Source: Paulinella micropora (Eukaryota; Cercozoa; Imbricatea; Euglyphida). From it: DNA of 42,941 bases. Below the pieces are notes generated by a model that did no database searches, was not told the DNA's origin, and was given only the letters and a program-made list of their open reading frames with translations. The DNA lies in the NCBI GenBank assembly GCA_009731375.1, contig BJOX01000173.1, positions 565,702 to 608,642 on the forward strand, given 5' to 3'. Shown here piece by piece: positions 16,570 to 40,283 of the stretch. A program made the translations under genes and the position numbers. Each line of letters opens with the position of its first letter. Position 1 is the stretch's first letter.

Positions 16570-19263
16570 TCATTCCACCACCTCGAAACGATTACCTTGA
16601 GTAGTGTCCGGGTGGGATGACGTATCGGTCTCCGAGGCAGTGTTGCAGGCCTGAGCTCGACCGAAATTCGGGTTGGAGCTTGCCCATGAGCCTCCTCCTC
16701 CTCTGGGTGGGGGGGCTGGAGCTCGAACAGCTCTCCCTCCATAAGGGGTATATCGCCGACCTCCTCCTCTTCCTCTCTGAGGGGTTCCTTGCCACCTCGA
16801 GGCTCCTCTCCATGTTCCTCCTCCTGGTCCTCCTCCTGCTCCTCCTCCTCGTCCTCCTGCTCCTGCTCCTCCTCCTCGTCCTCTTTGAGAGGCCTTTAAG
16901 TTCTTTTGTCTCTCCCTTTCCTCCTTCTCCTTCATCCTCTTCATGTAGGTAATGATTGCCTCTCGTAACTCCTCATCATCACACATATTGGCATACCAAC
17001 CTTCGTTCGCAGCGGCAATCTGAAGCATGTTGAAAAGGCCCGGTTCCTTGCCTTCCGTCCTGCTCAGAAAATTTGCCCTTGCTGTTGGGTTCTGCCTATC
17101 ATGATTGAAAGAGCAGTCTCTGTTCTCCATCTGTGCCTTACACTGCAAGCCCGCGAACCACCTCCAACATGCGGTCTTCAGGTCTGGCTCTCTCTGTCTC
17201 TTCCAACCGGCAACTCTGTTTGTGTACGTGGCTTGTGCGCCAACAGGTACACCGCCTGCCTGTGCCGTATGTGCCTCCGTGAGCGAGTCCATGTTTGAGC
17301 ATGCACTCATCACTTCTTGAAACAGTGCTGACGGAGCAACGCTTTGAACCGTATTTTCGAACACGTGTGTCTCGAGGAAGTTCTTGGACTTCACTGAGCT
17401 AAACGTCGAGCATTGTTGTATGAGCTGAGTAAGCTTACTCGGGTTAACTGTGTGTAACGCCGAAAAGAAATAGAGGATGATCGACTTGCGGCCATAGAAT
17501 AGCCCATAGGAGGAAACTACCTCCGTAAGGGTCGCCGCCAAGCCAACAGCACTCCTCAAACTCATCGCCACTGTCTCAAAGATTTCAAATCCTATGAGAG
17601 TACCAGTGCAGAGATGCTGGTATCCATGAGATTGAAAATATGAAATGAGTGTGGCCACCGCCAGTTCACACTGAGCGTCTAGGCCTGTTGCATTGTTTCT
17701 CTTAATCTCCTCCTTCTTTCTCAAAAACTTGTACTGTGTCAGATCAAATCCCTCCGAGACTAGAGATTGGTCAAAAACAGTAACAAGGGCCTCGTATTCC
17801 TGCGTTTCGTCGCAAGGAAAAGCCTTCATGCAGGCATTGATCTCTTTGAGCTTGCTCAAAAGCGAAGCATCAGAGTCTTTGTCTGAGCTCGTCTTGGCAT
17901 ATAGCATGAGACTTGCCACTCCTCCTTTCTTCCCCTTGAAGGCATTTATGATGTTCTGTCTGTCCTTCTTCTCCGTGTTTGTGACCACCACCGTAGTTGA
18001 GCCCGAGGGTGCAGGGGCTGGTGGGGCAGGAGCTGGTGGGGTCAAATATGTCGGAGGGTGTGTCTTTGCACCACTCACTTTTGCTTTCATTCTTTCCAGT
18101 CTCATCGTCTTCTCGAACTCCTCATTCTCTTTCGCCTTCTTCTTCTCAGATATCACCAGCTTTTGAGCATGAGTGATAAAGGCCACCAATTCAGAAGCAG
18201 ATCTGAGAAAATTATATTTCTCCACATATTGGTCAACACCTGCTTTGTTGGCGACCGGTGGTGCGTTACTAAGTGATTTAAGGACAGAGTGATCCTTGGT
18301 AGGAATCCATCTCTTCCATGCCTCCTTGTGCAGTAACGCACCCATCAACAGTCTGATCTTGGTCAGAACTCTGTCGGTCTTCTCTAACTCATCAATCACA
18401 GGATGAGTTTCTCCTGCTGCCTTAATGCTTTTTTCCATCTCTGCCTTCCCCTCCTCCAAGGCCTTTATTTCCATTGTAAAAAAATGAAATATGCCACTCG
18501 AGTTTTTCGAACCCAGATTGGTCTTCATTTTTGTTACATCGACTGCCTCCTGACCAGTCGCGAGGAATCTGGCCGTTGCTCTTGGGTTTGTGTACTGGAG
18601 GTAACCCTCACATCGTGGGCCGTATGTACGTTCCCAAATCAGGGTTTGAGTGTACACCCCAAAGATAGCATCGAGTAATTCAAGGTGGGTGTGTGTGTCC
18701 CCAAACTTGATATGCTGTATCTTCTTTCTCTCTTCTGGATCAGAGACCAGTTTGCCGAGGAGCTGTGCTGTGTTTGATAATAGGATATAGACATCCTTTT
18801 TAGCACGACTTTTCTCTCTTCTTTGATCCTGAGGGATCCACACATAGGTATCCTTCTCTACCCCCATCTTGTTATCAAACTCTTTTTTAGTGAGGTCATA
18901 GTGGTCTTGCACCCACTGTTGTTCCTCCACTGTGATCTCCTCTCCATCACTATGAATCAAGTCGATCATTTTTCGTCCTCCTCCTCCCGTGTAGGCAGGT
19001 GGTAAGGGATTACCATATGCTCCTCCTCCTCCCGTCTCTTCTTGTTCAAATCCTCCTTCATCTTCGTCTCCTCCATATCTTCCTTCATCATCCCAGCCCT
19101 CTTCTACTCCTCCTCCTACTCCTTCATCTCCTCCTCCTCCTTCATTCAATCCTCCTCCTCCTCCTTCATTCAATCCTCTTCCTCCTCCTCCTCCTGCTTC
19201 TTCTTCTTCTCTTCTTTGATCTGCCTCCGAGAATTCACTCACTTCGGCGGTCTCTGTCGACAT
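16570..19263 (-). CDS. gag: Gag polyprotein of a Ty3/gypsy-like LTR element
   Basis: 897 codons from ATG at 19263. The N-terminus is rich in Glu and Gly with repeated GLNEGGGGG units. The middle is helical and capsid-like (residues about 120-700), with a Pro/Ala linker near 420. A Cys/His finger follows (CWRWFAGLQC ... CSFNH), spaced C-x8-C-x8-C-x3-H, which resembles CCCH fingers rather than the usual CCHC knuckle of gag. The C-terminus is RG/GG-rich (RGRGGGAGAGGRGGG), an RNA-binding type tail. It lies about 790 bases downstream of LTR 20050-20286 on the same strand and upstream of the protease/RT fragment, the normal order. Gag is assigned by position, finger and RG tail, not by a recognised capsid fold. 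Confidence 0.72.
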   Translation of the reverse strand: MSTETAEVSEFSEADQRREEEEAGGGGGRGLNEGGGGGLNEGGGGDEGVGGGVEEGWDDEGRYGGDEDEGGFEQEETGGGGAYGNPLPPAYTGGGGRKMIDLIHSDGEEITVEEQQWVQDHYDLTKKEFDNKMGVEKDTYVWIPQDQRREKSRAKKDVYILLSNTAQLLGKLVSDPEERKKIQHIKFGDTHTHLELLDAIFGVYTQTLIWERTYGPRCEGYLQYTNPRATARFLATGQEAVDVTKMKTNLGSKNSSGIFHFFTMEIKALEEGKAEMEKSIKAAGETHPVIDELEKTDRVLTKIRLLMGALLHKEAWKRWIPTKDHSVLKSLSNAPPVANKAGVDQYVEKYNFLRSASELVAFITHAQKLVISEKKKAKENEEFEKTMRLERMKAKVSGAKTHPPTYLTPPAPAPPAPAPSGSTTVVVTNTEKKDRQNIINAFKGKKGGVASLMLYAKTSSDKDSDASLLSKLKEINACMKAFPCDETQEYEALVTVFDQSLVSEGFDLTQYKFLRKKEEIKRNNATGLDAQCELAVATLISYFQSHGYQHLCTGTLIGFEIFETVAMSLRSAVGLAATLTEVVSSYGLFYGRKSIILYFFSALHTVNPSKLTQLIQQCSTFSSVKSKNFLETHVFENTVQSVAPSALFQEVMSACSNMDSLTEAHTAQAGGVPVGAQATYTNRVAGWKRQREPDLKTACWRWFAGLQCKAQMENRDCSFNHDRQNPTARANFLSRTEGKEPGLFNMLQIAAANEGWYANMCDDEELREAIITYMKRMKEKEERERQKNLKASQRGRGGGAGAGGRGGGAGGGPGGGTWRGASRWQGTPQRGRGGGRRYTPYGGRAVRAPAPPPRGGGGSWASSNPNFGRAQACNTASETDTSSHPDTTQGNRFEVVE

Positions 19264-20049
19264 GATGTCGTAGTAGTGATCAACAGGAGGACAGTGTCAG
19301 CTCCTATGTTTGGTTTTTGTTCGTTTGTGTTCTGTTCCTCCTTCAGTCGATTGACTAGTGAAGAGAGAAACTAATAGAGAGGGTAGGATAAGATTCCCTG
19401 TCCTCTATGAAACACTGTTTGTATGTTTGTTTTTGTTTGAGAAAAATAGTCTTTGAGACTTTCTCCGATTTCTTGTTCTCCTTACTCAGATTACTTTCTC
19501 CTCCTTCTTTTCTATATTGTATCTAGTATGAGGCACTTGGACCTACACACAGATAGTAATAGAGAAGCTAGAAAAGCTCTCCTTGAGAAGTCGACAGTCG
19601 GTCGGATAGGTTCTCAGACCTACCTTTAGAAAACGATCAGAGATTTGCAAAAATACTCTGACGTATGTGTGAGATAATGCAGATAAATGCACAAACTAGA
19701 AGGGTAGAGTGTTGTGCTCCTGTCCCTATGCTTGTTTGTGTTTTGTGTGTGTTCCTTCACTCTTCTGTCCACCTCCTTCTTCTTGGTCTCTGTGTGAGAA
19801 CAGCAAGAACGACAGAGAGTTTGTATCTGATGTCTCCTTGTGAGTACACAGATATGGATTGGGCTAGAGGGTACGAGACACCTGCTTGAGACCAATCAAA
19901 TCATTTGTTTTGTGAAAGAGTTATGAGGGAGCTGTGTTGGAGTATTTGTTTTCCTCTGACGTCCCCGTGTGAGACAGGTCAGTGAAAATTCACTCTGTTG
20001 CCTGTTTGGCAAAGCAGAAAGAAATCACCCTAGTGATGTGGACTCCAAA
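19264..20049 (-). other. Retroelement 5' leader with candidate primer binding site
   Basis: Spacer between LTR and gag start. Two bases after the LTR end, the minus strand reads TGGAGTCCACATCAC (20047 downwards), starting with TGG as a tRNA primer site does. I did not assign the tRNA. The rest has pyrimidine-rich stretches and no gene seen. Confidence 0.55.
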
Positions 20050-20286
20050 TGTAATGCCCCCAACGATAGCTCGTAAAAAGTCTGTAATACAACCAAACAC
20101 AGTCCTCAAGAATGAGAATGATGTCTCGTTATATTAGCTCAGTGAAGCCAAACAGGAAAACTGCAACAGACCAGGAATAAAATGGCATCAGGTCCAATCC
20201 TGACAAATAATACTGAAAAACAAGCTGGTGCACCTGTCACCAGGAAAAGGTACTTTTTACCTGCTATCAGGGGGGTGATGCATACA
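20050..20286 (-). repeat. LTR of the gag-bearing element (237 bp)
   Basis: Reads on the minus strand from TGTATGCATCACC to GGGGGCATTACA, so the ends are TGTA...TACA. It matches 23201-23437 (plus strand) over its full length with about nine substitutions by eye, roughly 96 percent identity. It is the 5' LTR of the minus-strand element because primer site and gag follow it. Confidence 0.88.
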
Positions 20287-20445
20287 TTATAAAAAATGTT
20301 TTTTTATTTCACTTTTAATGTCTGTAAATTTATCGAACCACTGCTGTTTCATAACACATTCAAGATATGGTTTGTCAATGGTAGCAACATCTTGAATTTT
20401 TTTTCCTTTGTAATATTTGTCGCAGCCCACAATTGCCCACTTTTG
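20287..20445. other. Junction between LTR and integrase, origin unclear
   Basis: AT-rich. The plus frame here is hydrophobic and does not look like integrase; the integrase match starts at about 20430. On the minus strand it reads protein-like (YLECVMKQQWFDKFTDIKSE), with no known family. Either the host sequence at the LTR insertion site or a fragment of another gene. Confidence 0.35.
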
Positions 20446-22356
20446 GCGCATCCGGGTCGACAACGAACTCATATGTTCGTAGCGAGGCGATTCTGGTGGA
20501 AGAAGATGAAGGAGGAGATAGATCAGGCGGTGGATGCATGCATCCCGTGCAAGATAAACAAAACACCACTGAAGGCAAATTTCGGCCTGATTGGCGAATT
20601 TCCTCTTCATGCGGGGATGTTTGAGTTTATACACATTGATCATGTGGGACCTTTCCCAGAATCGAAGGATGGTTACAAATACCTCCTTACGGCTATTGAC
20701 AGAGCCACCAACTATGTGTGGATCATCCCTGTCAAAGACGTTACCGGCAAGACGACGGCCGAGGCGCTGATCGATAGGATCATCTCACAGATCGGAGTAC
20801 CAAGAAAGATATGTTCTGATCGAGGCTCGGACTTTAATAACGAGGTCATCGACAAACTATCTAAGTATTACGGGATGAAATGGCAATATGTTACTGCCTA
20901 TAACCCGCGAGCAAATGGGAAAATCGAGCGGGTACACAGACCCCTCAAAGCCTCGCTAAAGATGTATTGCACGAAGAAGGAGAATCAAAGAGCATGGGTC
21001 GAGGCAGCACCATCATTTGCGTTTGCAATGAACTGTCTACCCTCTACGGCGTTAGGAGGCTCGAAGAGCTCAATCTCGCCATATCAGTTAGTATATGGGC
21101 GTGAGCCTGATATCCCGACTTCGCTCCTTCACCCAAAAGACACTTGGGCGGATGCGGATGAGTTGTTTGGGATGAGACTTAGAGTGAAGATGGAGGCGGA
21201 ACAAATAGTCAGGGCGCATAGAGAGGCGGAGCGCCGAAAGACTGATGCTGAAGGGGTGCGACAAGCGCACTTGGATCAGATCAAGTTCCAGGTCGGGGAT
21301 ATTGTACTATTGTACCATCCTCAAGTCCCGAAGGGAGTCAGCTCTAAGCTGTTCACTCACTGGAAAGGACCTTATCAGATTATGGAACAGACGGGACCTC
21401 TGAATTACAAGATCAGGGGTAGAGGGAAGGTGCAAATTGTGAATGTAAGAAGGCTGATTAAGTATGATCCCTTCTTACTGGAAGATGAATCCGTTGAGGA
21501 GGCGTTAAAACGGATGAAGGATGATTTCAAAGAGGTGCCGCCCATCCACAAGGAGGCTGGCATAGACCAAGACGATGCTTATCGGGCACCGATAGCTGAG
21601 AAGGAGGAGAGTGAGGTGGACAGCAAGGAGAAGACTGACCGCATAAGCGCGGTGGGGACTCAGTCCAAGTCTCCGCGAGAGCATAGCGGAAAGAAGGAGA
21701 AGATCACAGAGGCGCAGCTAAGGAGAGCGCGGAATGATCTTATCAACGACCAACCGAGGAAGGCGATGAGGTCGATGAGATCAAAGGACGTCCACCAGGA
21801 GGAGGAGGGGACGGACACTGACCCAAACGCGGGCAACGTTGAGATTGTCCATGAGCGATGGAAGGAAGGCGATGCGATAGCAACCATCGCATGGGTGAAA
21901 AATGTTTTCTATCTGATGAGACCAGCGGAACAACATGTCGCTGATGACACTCTCTCAGACTTATACTTGATGCGGGTCGTGGCGGTCCCACGACAGATGC
22001 GTGTCACACGGACACTCAAAATATCATCAGCCGCAAAGATAGTACAACCGATACTCCAGTTCTGGAGAAGTATGGACCCGGTTGAGGATCCAAAGGCAAG
22101 ACATTATCTGCCAGTATATAAAGACGCAAAAAGTCTCGAGACATGGGATGATACAATTACTCCCAGAGACAAGGATTACACTGCGTGGACCATTCAGACA
22201 CTGCCAAGAGGAGTGCTTGATGTCCCTTTTGAATTATCGTTGGGCGGAATCCCTAATAAGATCTGGGACATTCTCGAACAGTCAAAGTTCGATCTGACTT
22301 TTGTTGGTGGTCCTCCACCAGGCAAAGAAATCCGCGCCAGACGACGAAGGCAGTGA
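20296..22356 (+). CDS. pol: Integrase end of a Ty3/gypsy pol (5' truncated)
   Basis: The recognised part begins near 20430 with an H2C2 zinc-binding module (LAHPGRQRT to CIPCK). The rve core has the full triad: Asp in FIHIDHVGPF, Asp in CSDRGSDF, and Glu in NGKIERVHRPLK, with 35 residues between the last two. A GPY/F module follows (GDIVLLYHPQV, HWKGPYQIME). Then comes a charged tail of about 300 residues (from about 21480) ending in RARRRRQ, longer than usual and without recognised domain. RT and RNase H are missing upstream, where an LTR in the opposite direction abuts it. The core looks intact, but the gene is a fragment. The annotated ATG at 20296 is only the open-frame start. Confidence 0.85.
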   Translation: MFFYFTFNVCKFIEPLLFHNTFKIWFVNGSNILNFFSFVIFVAAHNCPLLAHPGRQRTHMFVARRFWWKKMKEEIDQAVDACIPCKINKTPLKANFGLIGEFPLHAGMFEFIHIDHVGPFPESKDGYKYLLTAIDRATNYVWIIPVKDVTGKTTAEALIDRIISQIGVPRKICSDRGSDFNNEVIDKLSKYYGMKWQYVTAYNPRANGKIERVHRPLKASLKMYCTKKENQRAWVEAAPSFAFAMNCLPSTALGGSKSSISPYQLVYGREPDIPTSLLHPKDTWADADELFGMRLRVKMEAEQIVRAHREAERRKTDAEGVRQAHLDQIKFQVGDIVLLYHPQVPKGVSSKLFTHWKGPYQIMEQTGPLNYKIRGRGKVQIVNVRRLIKYDPFLLEDESVEEALKRMKDDFKEVPPIHKEAGIDQDDAYRAPIAEKEESEVDSKEKTDRISAVGTQSKSPREHSGKKEKITEAQLRRARNDLINDQPRKAMRSMRSKDVHQEEEGTDTDPNAGNVEIVHERWKEGDAIATIAWVKNVFYLMRPAEQHVADDTLSDLYLMRVVAVPRQMRVTRTLKISSAAKIVQPILQFWRSMDPVEDPKARHYLPVYKDAKSLETWDDTITPRDKDYTAWTIQTLPRGVLDVPFELSLGGIPNKIWDILEQSKFDLTFVGGPPPGKEIRARRRRQ

Positions 22357-23200
22357 CAAAGAAACTATTTTTCTTTATGCGTCTCAAATAAACTGATTGA
22401 TTGCCCACGGCGTATCATGATTTGATCATGCATCATCAGTTATCAATATGAATATTAAAAAGACTCAGTGATATAACTTGGCATTCGATCGCAACATACG
22501 AGTGCGAAAGGTCGATCGACGATGATACTACACCGTATACGGGGATCGCTAGTGTATTGAGCGATGGTGTTCCCGGGTATGACCCTTTCCAAGTCCTGGG
22601 ATGATGTTCTCGAAAATGAAATGTTCTCTGAAACTTTCATTAAATTATTTTTTACGATAGATTATATACTGTCGTACCTGAGCACGGTCAATCTCTACTT
22701 GTGTCGGTATATCGCAGGGTCGGGTACATACACCTCGACTTCGGATATAGCTATTAGGACTGGCCCCCTAATACTATATCATAGGATATCCGCCTTATAC
22801 AAGGGTATGTCATTAAAAAAGACAATGTACTTACGATCTCCCTGTGAATAATAATAATAATAATGATAATGATAAGAAGAAGAAGGAGATCAAAGGGGGA
22901 ATCGTACTACAGCACCACGTTGCTTGTATTTTTTTTATTAATAGTACGTTTGTTCTTGACATACTGCCAAAAAAAAAAAAAAAAAAAAAAAAAATTGAGG
23001 GGAAGGAGTTCAAAATTTACAAGAAAGGCTAGAGAATCCGCTTTGACGTGCCGTATGAGGATATATTTATCGTCTTTTAGCGTCTATCCGTGGGTCGATG
23101 CGCTGTGTGGCATGACTCCATAGCGCATACTATTTGCAGAAAGAAATCAGAAGGTGTATGACGAAAATGCTATTTCCGTCATAAAATCGGGAGGGGGTAC
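22357..23200 (+). other. Retroelement 3' untranslated region with polypurine tract
   Basis: Follows the integrase stop and reaches the LTR. It holds a short AAT array (22848-22865) and an A-run of about 24 (22971-22994). CGGGAGGGGG at 23188-23197, directly before LTR start TGTAGG, is the likely polypurine tract for plus-strand priming. No other gene was seen. Confidence 0.65.
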
Positions 23201-23437
23201 TGTAGGCATCACCCCCCGGATAGCCGGTAAAAAATACCTTTTCCTGGTGACAGGTGCACCAGCTTGTTTTTCAGTATTATTTGTCCGGATTGGACCTGAT
23301 GCCATTTTATTCCTGGTCTGTTGCCGTTTTCCTTTTTGGCTTCACTGAGCTAATACAACGAGACATCATTCTCATTCTTGAGGACTGTGTTTGGTTGTAT
23401 TACCGACTTTTTACGAGCTATCGTTGGGGGCATTACA
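23201..23437 (+). repeat. LTR of the integrase-bearing element (237 bp)
   Basis: Runs from TGTAGGCATCACC to GGGGGCATTACA on the plus strand, the same length as 20050-20286 and inverted relative to it. Preceded by the polypurine tract and integrase, so it is a 3' LTR. The flanking bases after it (AAGAT) do not match those outside the other LTR, so no target duplication links the two. Confidence 0.88.
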
Positions 23438-23899
<462 letters not shown>

Positions 23900-23905
23900 T
23901 TTATT
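23900..23905 (-). promoter_or_regulatory. Candidate poly(A) signal AATAAA of the ligase gene
   Basis: On the minus strand AATAAA lies about 25 bases after the TAG stop at 23930-23932. Consistent with the 3' end of the multidomain ligase gene, although the hexamer alone is weak evidence in AT-rich DNA. Confidence 0.4.
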
Positions 23906-23929
23906 CATATTTACCTTCTAACTATTGAG

Positions 23930-36948
<13,019 letters not shown>

Positions 36949-37010
36949 CTGTAATAATAATAATGATACTTATAATTAATAATAATTAATAATAATAATA
37001 ATAATTAAAG

Positions 37011-37047
<37 letters not shown>

Positions 37048-37055
37048 TGATGATG

Positions 37056-37089
<34 letters not shown>

Positions 37090-37199
37090 TAATAGTAATA
37101 ATAATAGTAATAGTAATAGTAATAGTAATAGTGATAGTGATGGTGATAGTGATAGTAATAGTAATAGTAATGGTAATAGTAATAGTAATAGTAATTAGT

Positions 37200-37234
<35 letters not shown>

Positions 37235-37268
37235 TATAATAAGAATAAGAATAAGAATAATAATAATG

Positions 37269-37301
<33 letters not shown>
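36949..37301. repeat. AAT/GAT triplet array, tail of SINE copy 7
   Basis: TAA, GAT, AGT and AAG triplets fill the region between the first visible ligase exon and SINE copy 7, on whose minus strand this is the ATT tail. Confidence 0.85.
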
Positions 37302-37544
37302 GTGCTTCTCTGTCAATGGCTGATGCATTTCTGCACATGCGCCTCCATCGTCTCACCCGTGAGGGGAGTACGAAGAATTGACGATAGGCTCTACTGACAC
37401 CCCCGCAAGGCAGCTCCAAGCCTTCCAGACAGACCAATACTTTCAAAGAAAATATCCTTTGAAAATACTGGCACCGACGGGAATCGAACTGGCGACAGGT
37501 CCCAGATGGTAGACCTTAACCACTGGGCAATCGCGGTGCCACTA
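37302..37544 (-). mobile_element. SINE copy 7, full length, best tRNA-like head
   Basis: On the minus strand the head starts GGCACCG and the acceptor partner CGGTGCC follows 60-odd bases later, a perfect 7-bp stem. The A box is TTGCCCAGTGG and the B box GTTCGATTC. The T stem is poorly paired, so it is a decayed tRNA-like head and not a tRNA gene. The middle differs from other copies (GTATTTTCAAAGGATATTTTC), suggesting a subfamily. Confidence 0.88.
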
Positions 37545-37617
<73 letters not shown>

Positions 37618-38768
37618 TAGGGACTGCGCCAACACCTGAAGGATGGTTTACGGTGCGCGAAATCGCGCCCCCCCCCCGCCCCCTTTCCCCTGGGGGTTCC
37701 GGGAAGGGCCCCCCGGACCCACCCTTCCCCGACGACAAGGTACGTTCCATTGCCGGAGGTACCAGCAGAACGCAAGTGTAAGCTCTGGTGGTTCGTGCCA
37801 CCCGCCACCAAAACTTTTTTATCTCCGAAGAGAGCGCACGGAGAGGTGTCGGGTACACCAAAAATCAGCCTCAAACTCCCTCTGGTGTGCGCAAACGGCG
37901 CCTGGTGGCGCAAAAACCTCAATTTTCCGGTTTGTATGCCACCCGGCGCAATATTTTTTATATTTCGAAGAGAGCTCATCAAGAAGTGTCAGATACACCA
38001 AATATCAGCCGCTAACTCCCTCTGGTGTGCGCAAACGGCGCCTGGTGGCACAAGACCCAATTTTCTGGTGTGTGGGTGCCACCCGCGACCAAAACGGGTA
38101 CGTACAATCGCAGGGCTGGGGTTCCCGGCCCCTGCCCCGTCGACAGGGTACGTTCAATTGCCGGAGGGTGGCTGGTGGCACAATGACCTCAATTTTCTGG
38201 TGTGGGTGCCACCCGCGACCAAAACGGGTACGTACAATCGCCGGGCTGGGTTCCCGGGGGAAGGCCCCCCCAGAGCATCCCCCCCCGTTTCCCGTCGACA
38301 GGGTACGTTCAATTGCCGGAGGCACCGGCAAGTACTCCCAAAAAAACAAGGAATTTTGGCATTCAGGACACTCCCCTAACGCAAATATTTGCGTGAATTC
38401 CAAAAAAAATCATATCAGCATTAGCATCGAGTCTGGGGCTAGCCACCCTGCCAATATGAGCTCCCAACTCCTCCTGGTTCTCACAAACCATGATTTATTC
38501 CGATAGGGGTACGGAAAAAACAAGGAAATTTGGCATTCAGGACACTCTCCTAACGCAAACATTTGCGTGAATTTCAAAAAAATTATACCAGCATCAACAT
38601 CGAGTCTGGGGCTAGCCACCCTGCAAATATGAGCTCCCAACTCCTCCTCGTTCCCACAAACCACGATTTATTCCGACAGGGGTGCCGAAATGCGGGGGTG
38701 GGGGGGTACACAATTTCCATTTTCCCCCTCCCCCCAAACCCCCCGCCCTTCTCCAACACCTTTCAGGG
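37545..38768 (+). mobile_element. Composite repeat element R, copy 1
   Basis: Begins after (AAT)n at 37617 with CTAGGGACTGCGCCAACACC and ends at 38768 with AACACCTTTCAGGGAT before another (AAT)n. Inside are several units 'A' (containing CGGGTACGTACAATCGC and GACAGGGTACGTTCAATTGC) and two units 'B' (containing ACGCAAATATTTGCGT). No protein domain was found. The outer 9 bases of the better-preserved copy 2 are inverted repeats (CCTGAAAGG and CCTTTCAGG). Confidence 0.75.
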
Positions 38769-38827
<59 letters not shown>

Positions 38828-39398
38828 TAGGGGCTGCGCCAACACCTGAAAGGATGGTTTACCGATGCGCTTCGCGCACCAAACCCCGCCAGCCCCATTT
38901 CTTATCACTTTTTGGAGGGNNNNNNNNNNNNNNNNNNNNNNNNNNNNNCCCCCTTTCCCTTCGACAGGGTACGTTGAATTGCCGGAGGTGCCGCAAAGGG
39001 CGCCTGGTGGCAAAAAACCTCAATTTTCAGGTGTGGGTGCCACCGGCGACCAGAACGGGTACGTACAATCGCAGGGCTCCCCCGGACGCCCCCTTTCCCT
39101 TCGACAGGGTACGTTGAATTGCCGGAGTTGCCGCGAAGGGCGCCTGGTGGCAAAACCTCAATTTCCAGCTGTGGGTGCCACCCGCGACCAGAACGGGTAC
39201 GTACAATCACAGTGCTTGGGTTCCCGGGGGGAGAGCCCCCCGGACCCCCCCTTTCCCTTTGACAGGGTAAGTTGAATTGCCGGAGGTGCCGCAAAGGGCG
39301 CCTGGTGGCAAAAAAAACCTCAATTTTCAGGTGTGGGTGCCACCGCGACCAAAACGGGTACGTACAACCACAGGGCTGGGGTTCCCGGGCGGGCGGGG

Positions 39399-39439
<41 letters not shown>

Positions 39440-40090
39440 GGNNNNNNNNNNGGCAAGTACTACCAAAAAACAAGGAATTTTAGCATTCAGACACTCACCT
39501 AACGCAAATATTTGCGTGAATTCCAAAAAAAGTATATCAGCATCAAGATCGAGTCTGGGGCTAGCCACCCTGGCAATATGAGCTCCCAACTACTCCTGGT
39601 TCCCACAAACCATGATTTATTCCGATGGGAGGCAGAAAATAGGCTAAAAAAAAACAGGAATTTTGGCATTCAGGACACTCCCCTAACGCAAATATTTGCG
39701 TGAATTCCAAAGAAATTATATCAGCATCAAGATCGAGTCTGGGGCTAGCCAGCCTGTCAATATGAGCTTCCAACTCCTCCTGGTTCACACAAACCATGAT
39801 TTATTCCGACAGGGGTGCGAAAAAATAAAGGAATTTTGGCATTCAGGACACTCCCCTAACGCAAATATTTGCGTGAATTCCAAAAAAAGTATATCAGCAT
39901 CAACATCGAGTCTGGGGCTAGCCACCCTGCAAATATGAGCTCCCAACTCCTCCTGGTTCCGACAAACCATGATTTATTCCGACAGGGGTGCCGAAATGGT
40001 GGGGGGGTGGACGGGGGGTACACAATTTCATTTTCCCCCTCCCCCCAAACCCCCCACCCCCTTCACCAACACCTTTCAGGGATGATAACC

Positions 40091-40093
<3 letters not shown>
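38769..40093 (+). mobile_element. Composite repeat element R, copy 2
   Basis: (AAT)n at 38769-38826, then CTAGGGGCTGCGCC and CCTGAAAGG at the left end, CCTTTCAGG near 40070 at the right. It holds A units (about 38950-39400) and three B units (about 39470-39990), with gaps at 38920-38948 and 39442-39451; the second follows a G-run of about 40. Confidence 0.75.
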
Positions 40094-40156
<63 letters not shown>

Positions 40157-40283
40157 ATATCTGAGGCGTACTGATGCAGCTAATGGCATATCCTCAACGG
40201 ACATAAGCCTCCAATACCCTTGTTCGAGGTCCTCCACCCCCCCGTGTCAGTCTCTCGCCTGATGATCGGGGCCACCGATGGAG
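40094..40283 (-). repeat. (AAT)n and dispersed repeat 'Q', copy 3 (inverted)
   Basis: (AAT)n to 40154, then 40155-40283 is the reverse complement of about 2720-2842 at the left end of the window, almost without change. Cut by the 478-base gap. Confidence 0.8.

Noticed and set aside
20296-20430. Start of the integrase ORF at ATG 20296 as a genuine N-terminus
   Set aside because: The first 45 codons are AT-rich and hydrophobic and do not resemble integrase or RNase H. The recognised domain starts with the H2C2 motif, so the true start is lost.
37470-37544. Functional tRNA gene in the head of SINE copy 7
   Set aside because: The acceptor stem is perfect, but the T stem is poorly paired, no convincing anticodon arm can be drawn, and the same head continues into the SINE body in every copy.
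38410-39970. Recurrent minus-strand frames of the B units (with ASPRLD and LGECPECQN)
   Set aside because: They recur because the DNA repeats. Frames change between adjacent units, no start or splice pattern is conserved and no domain is recognised.
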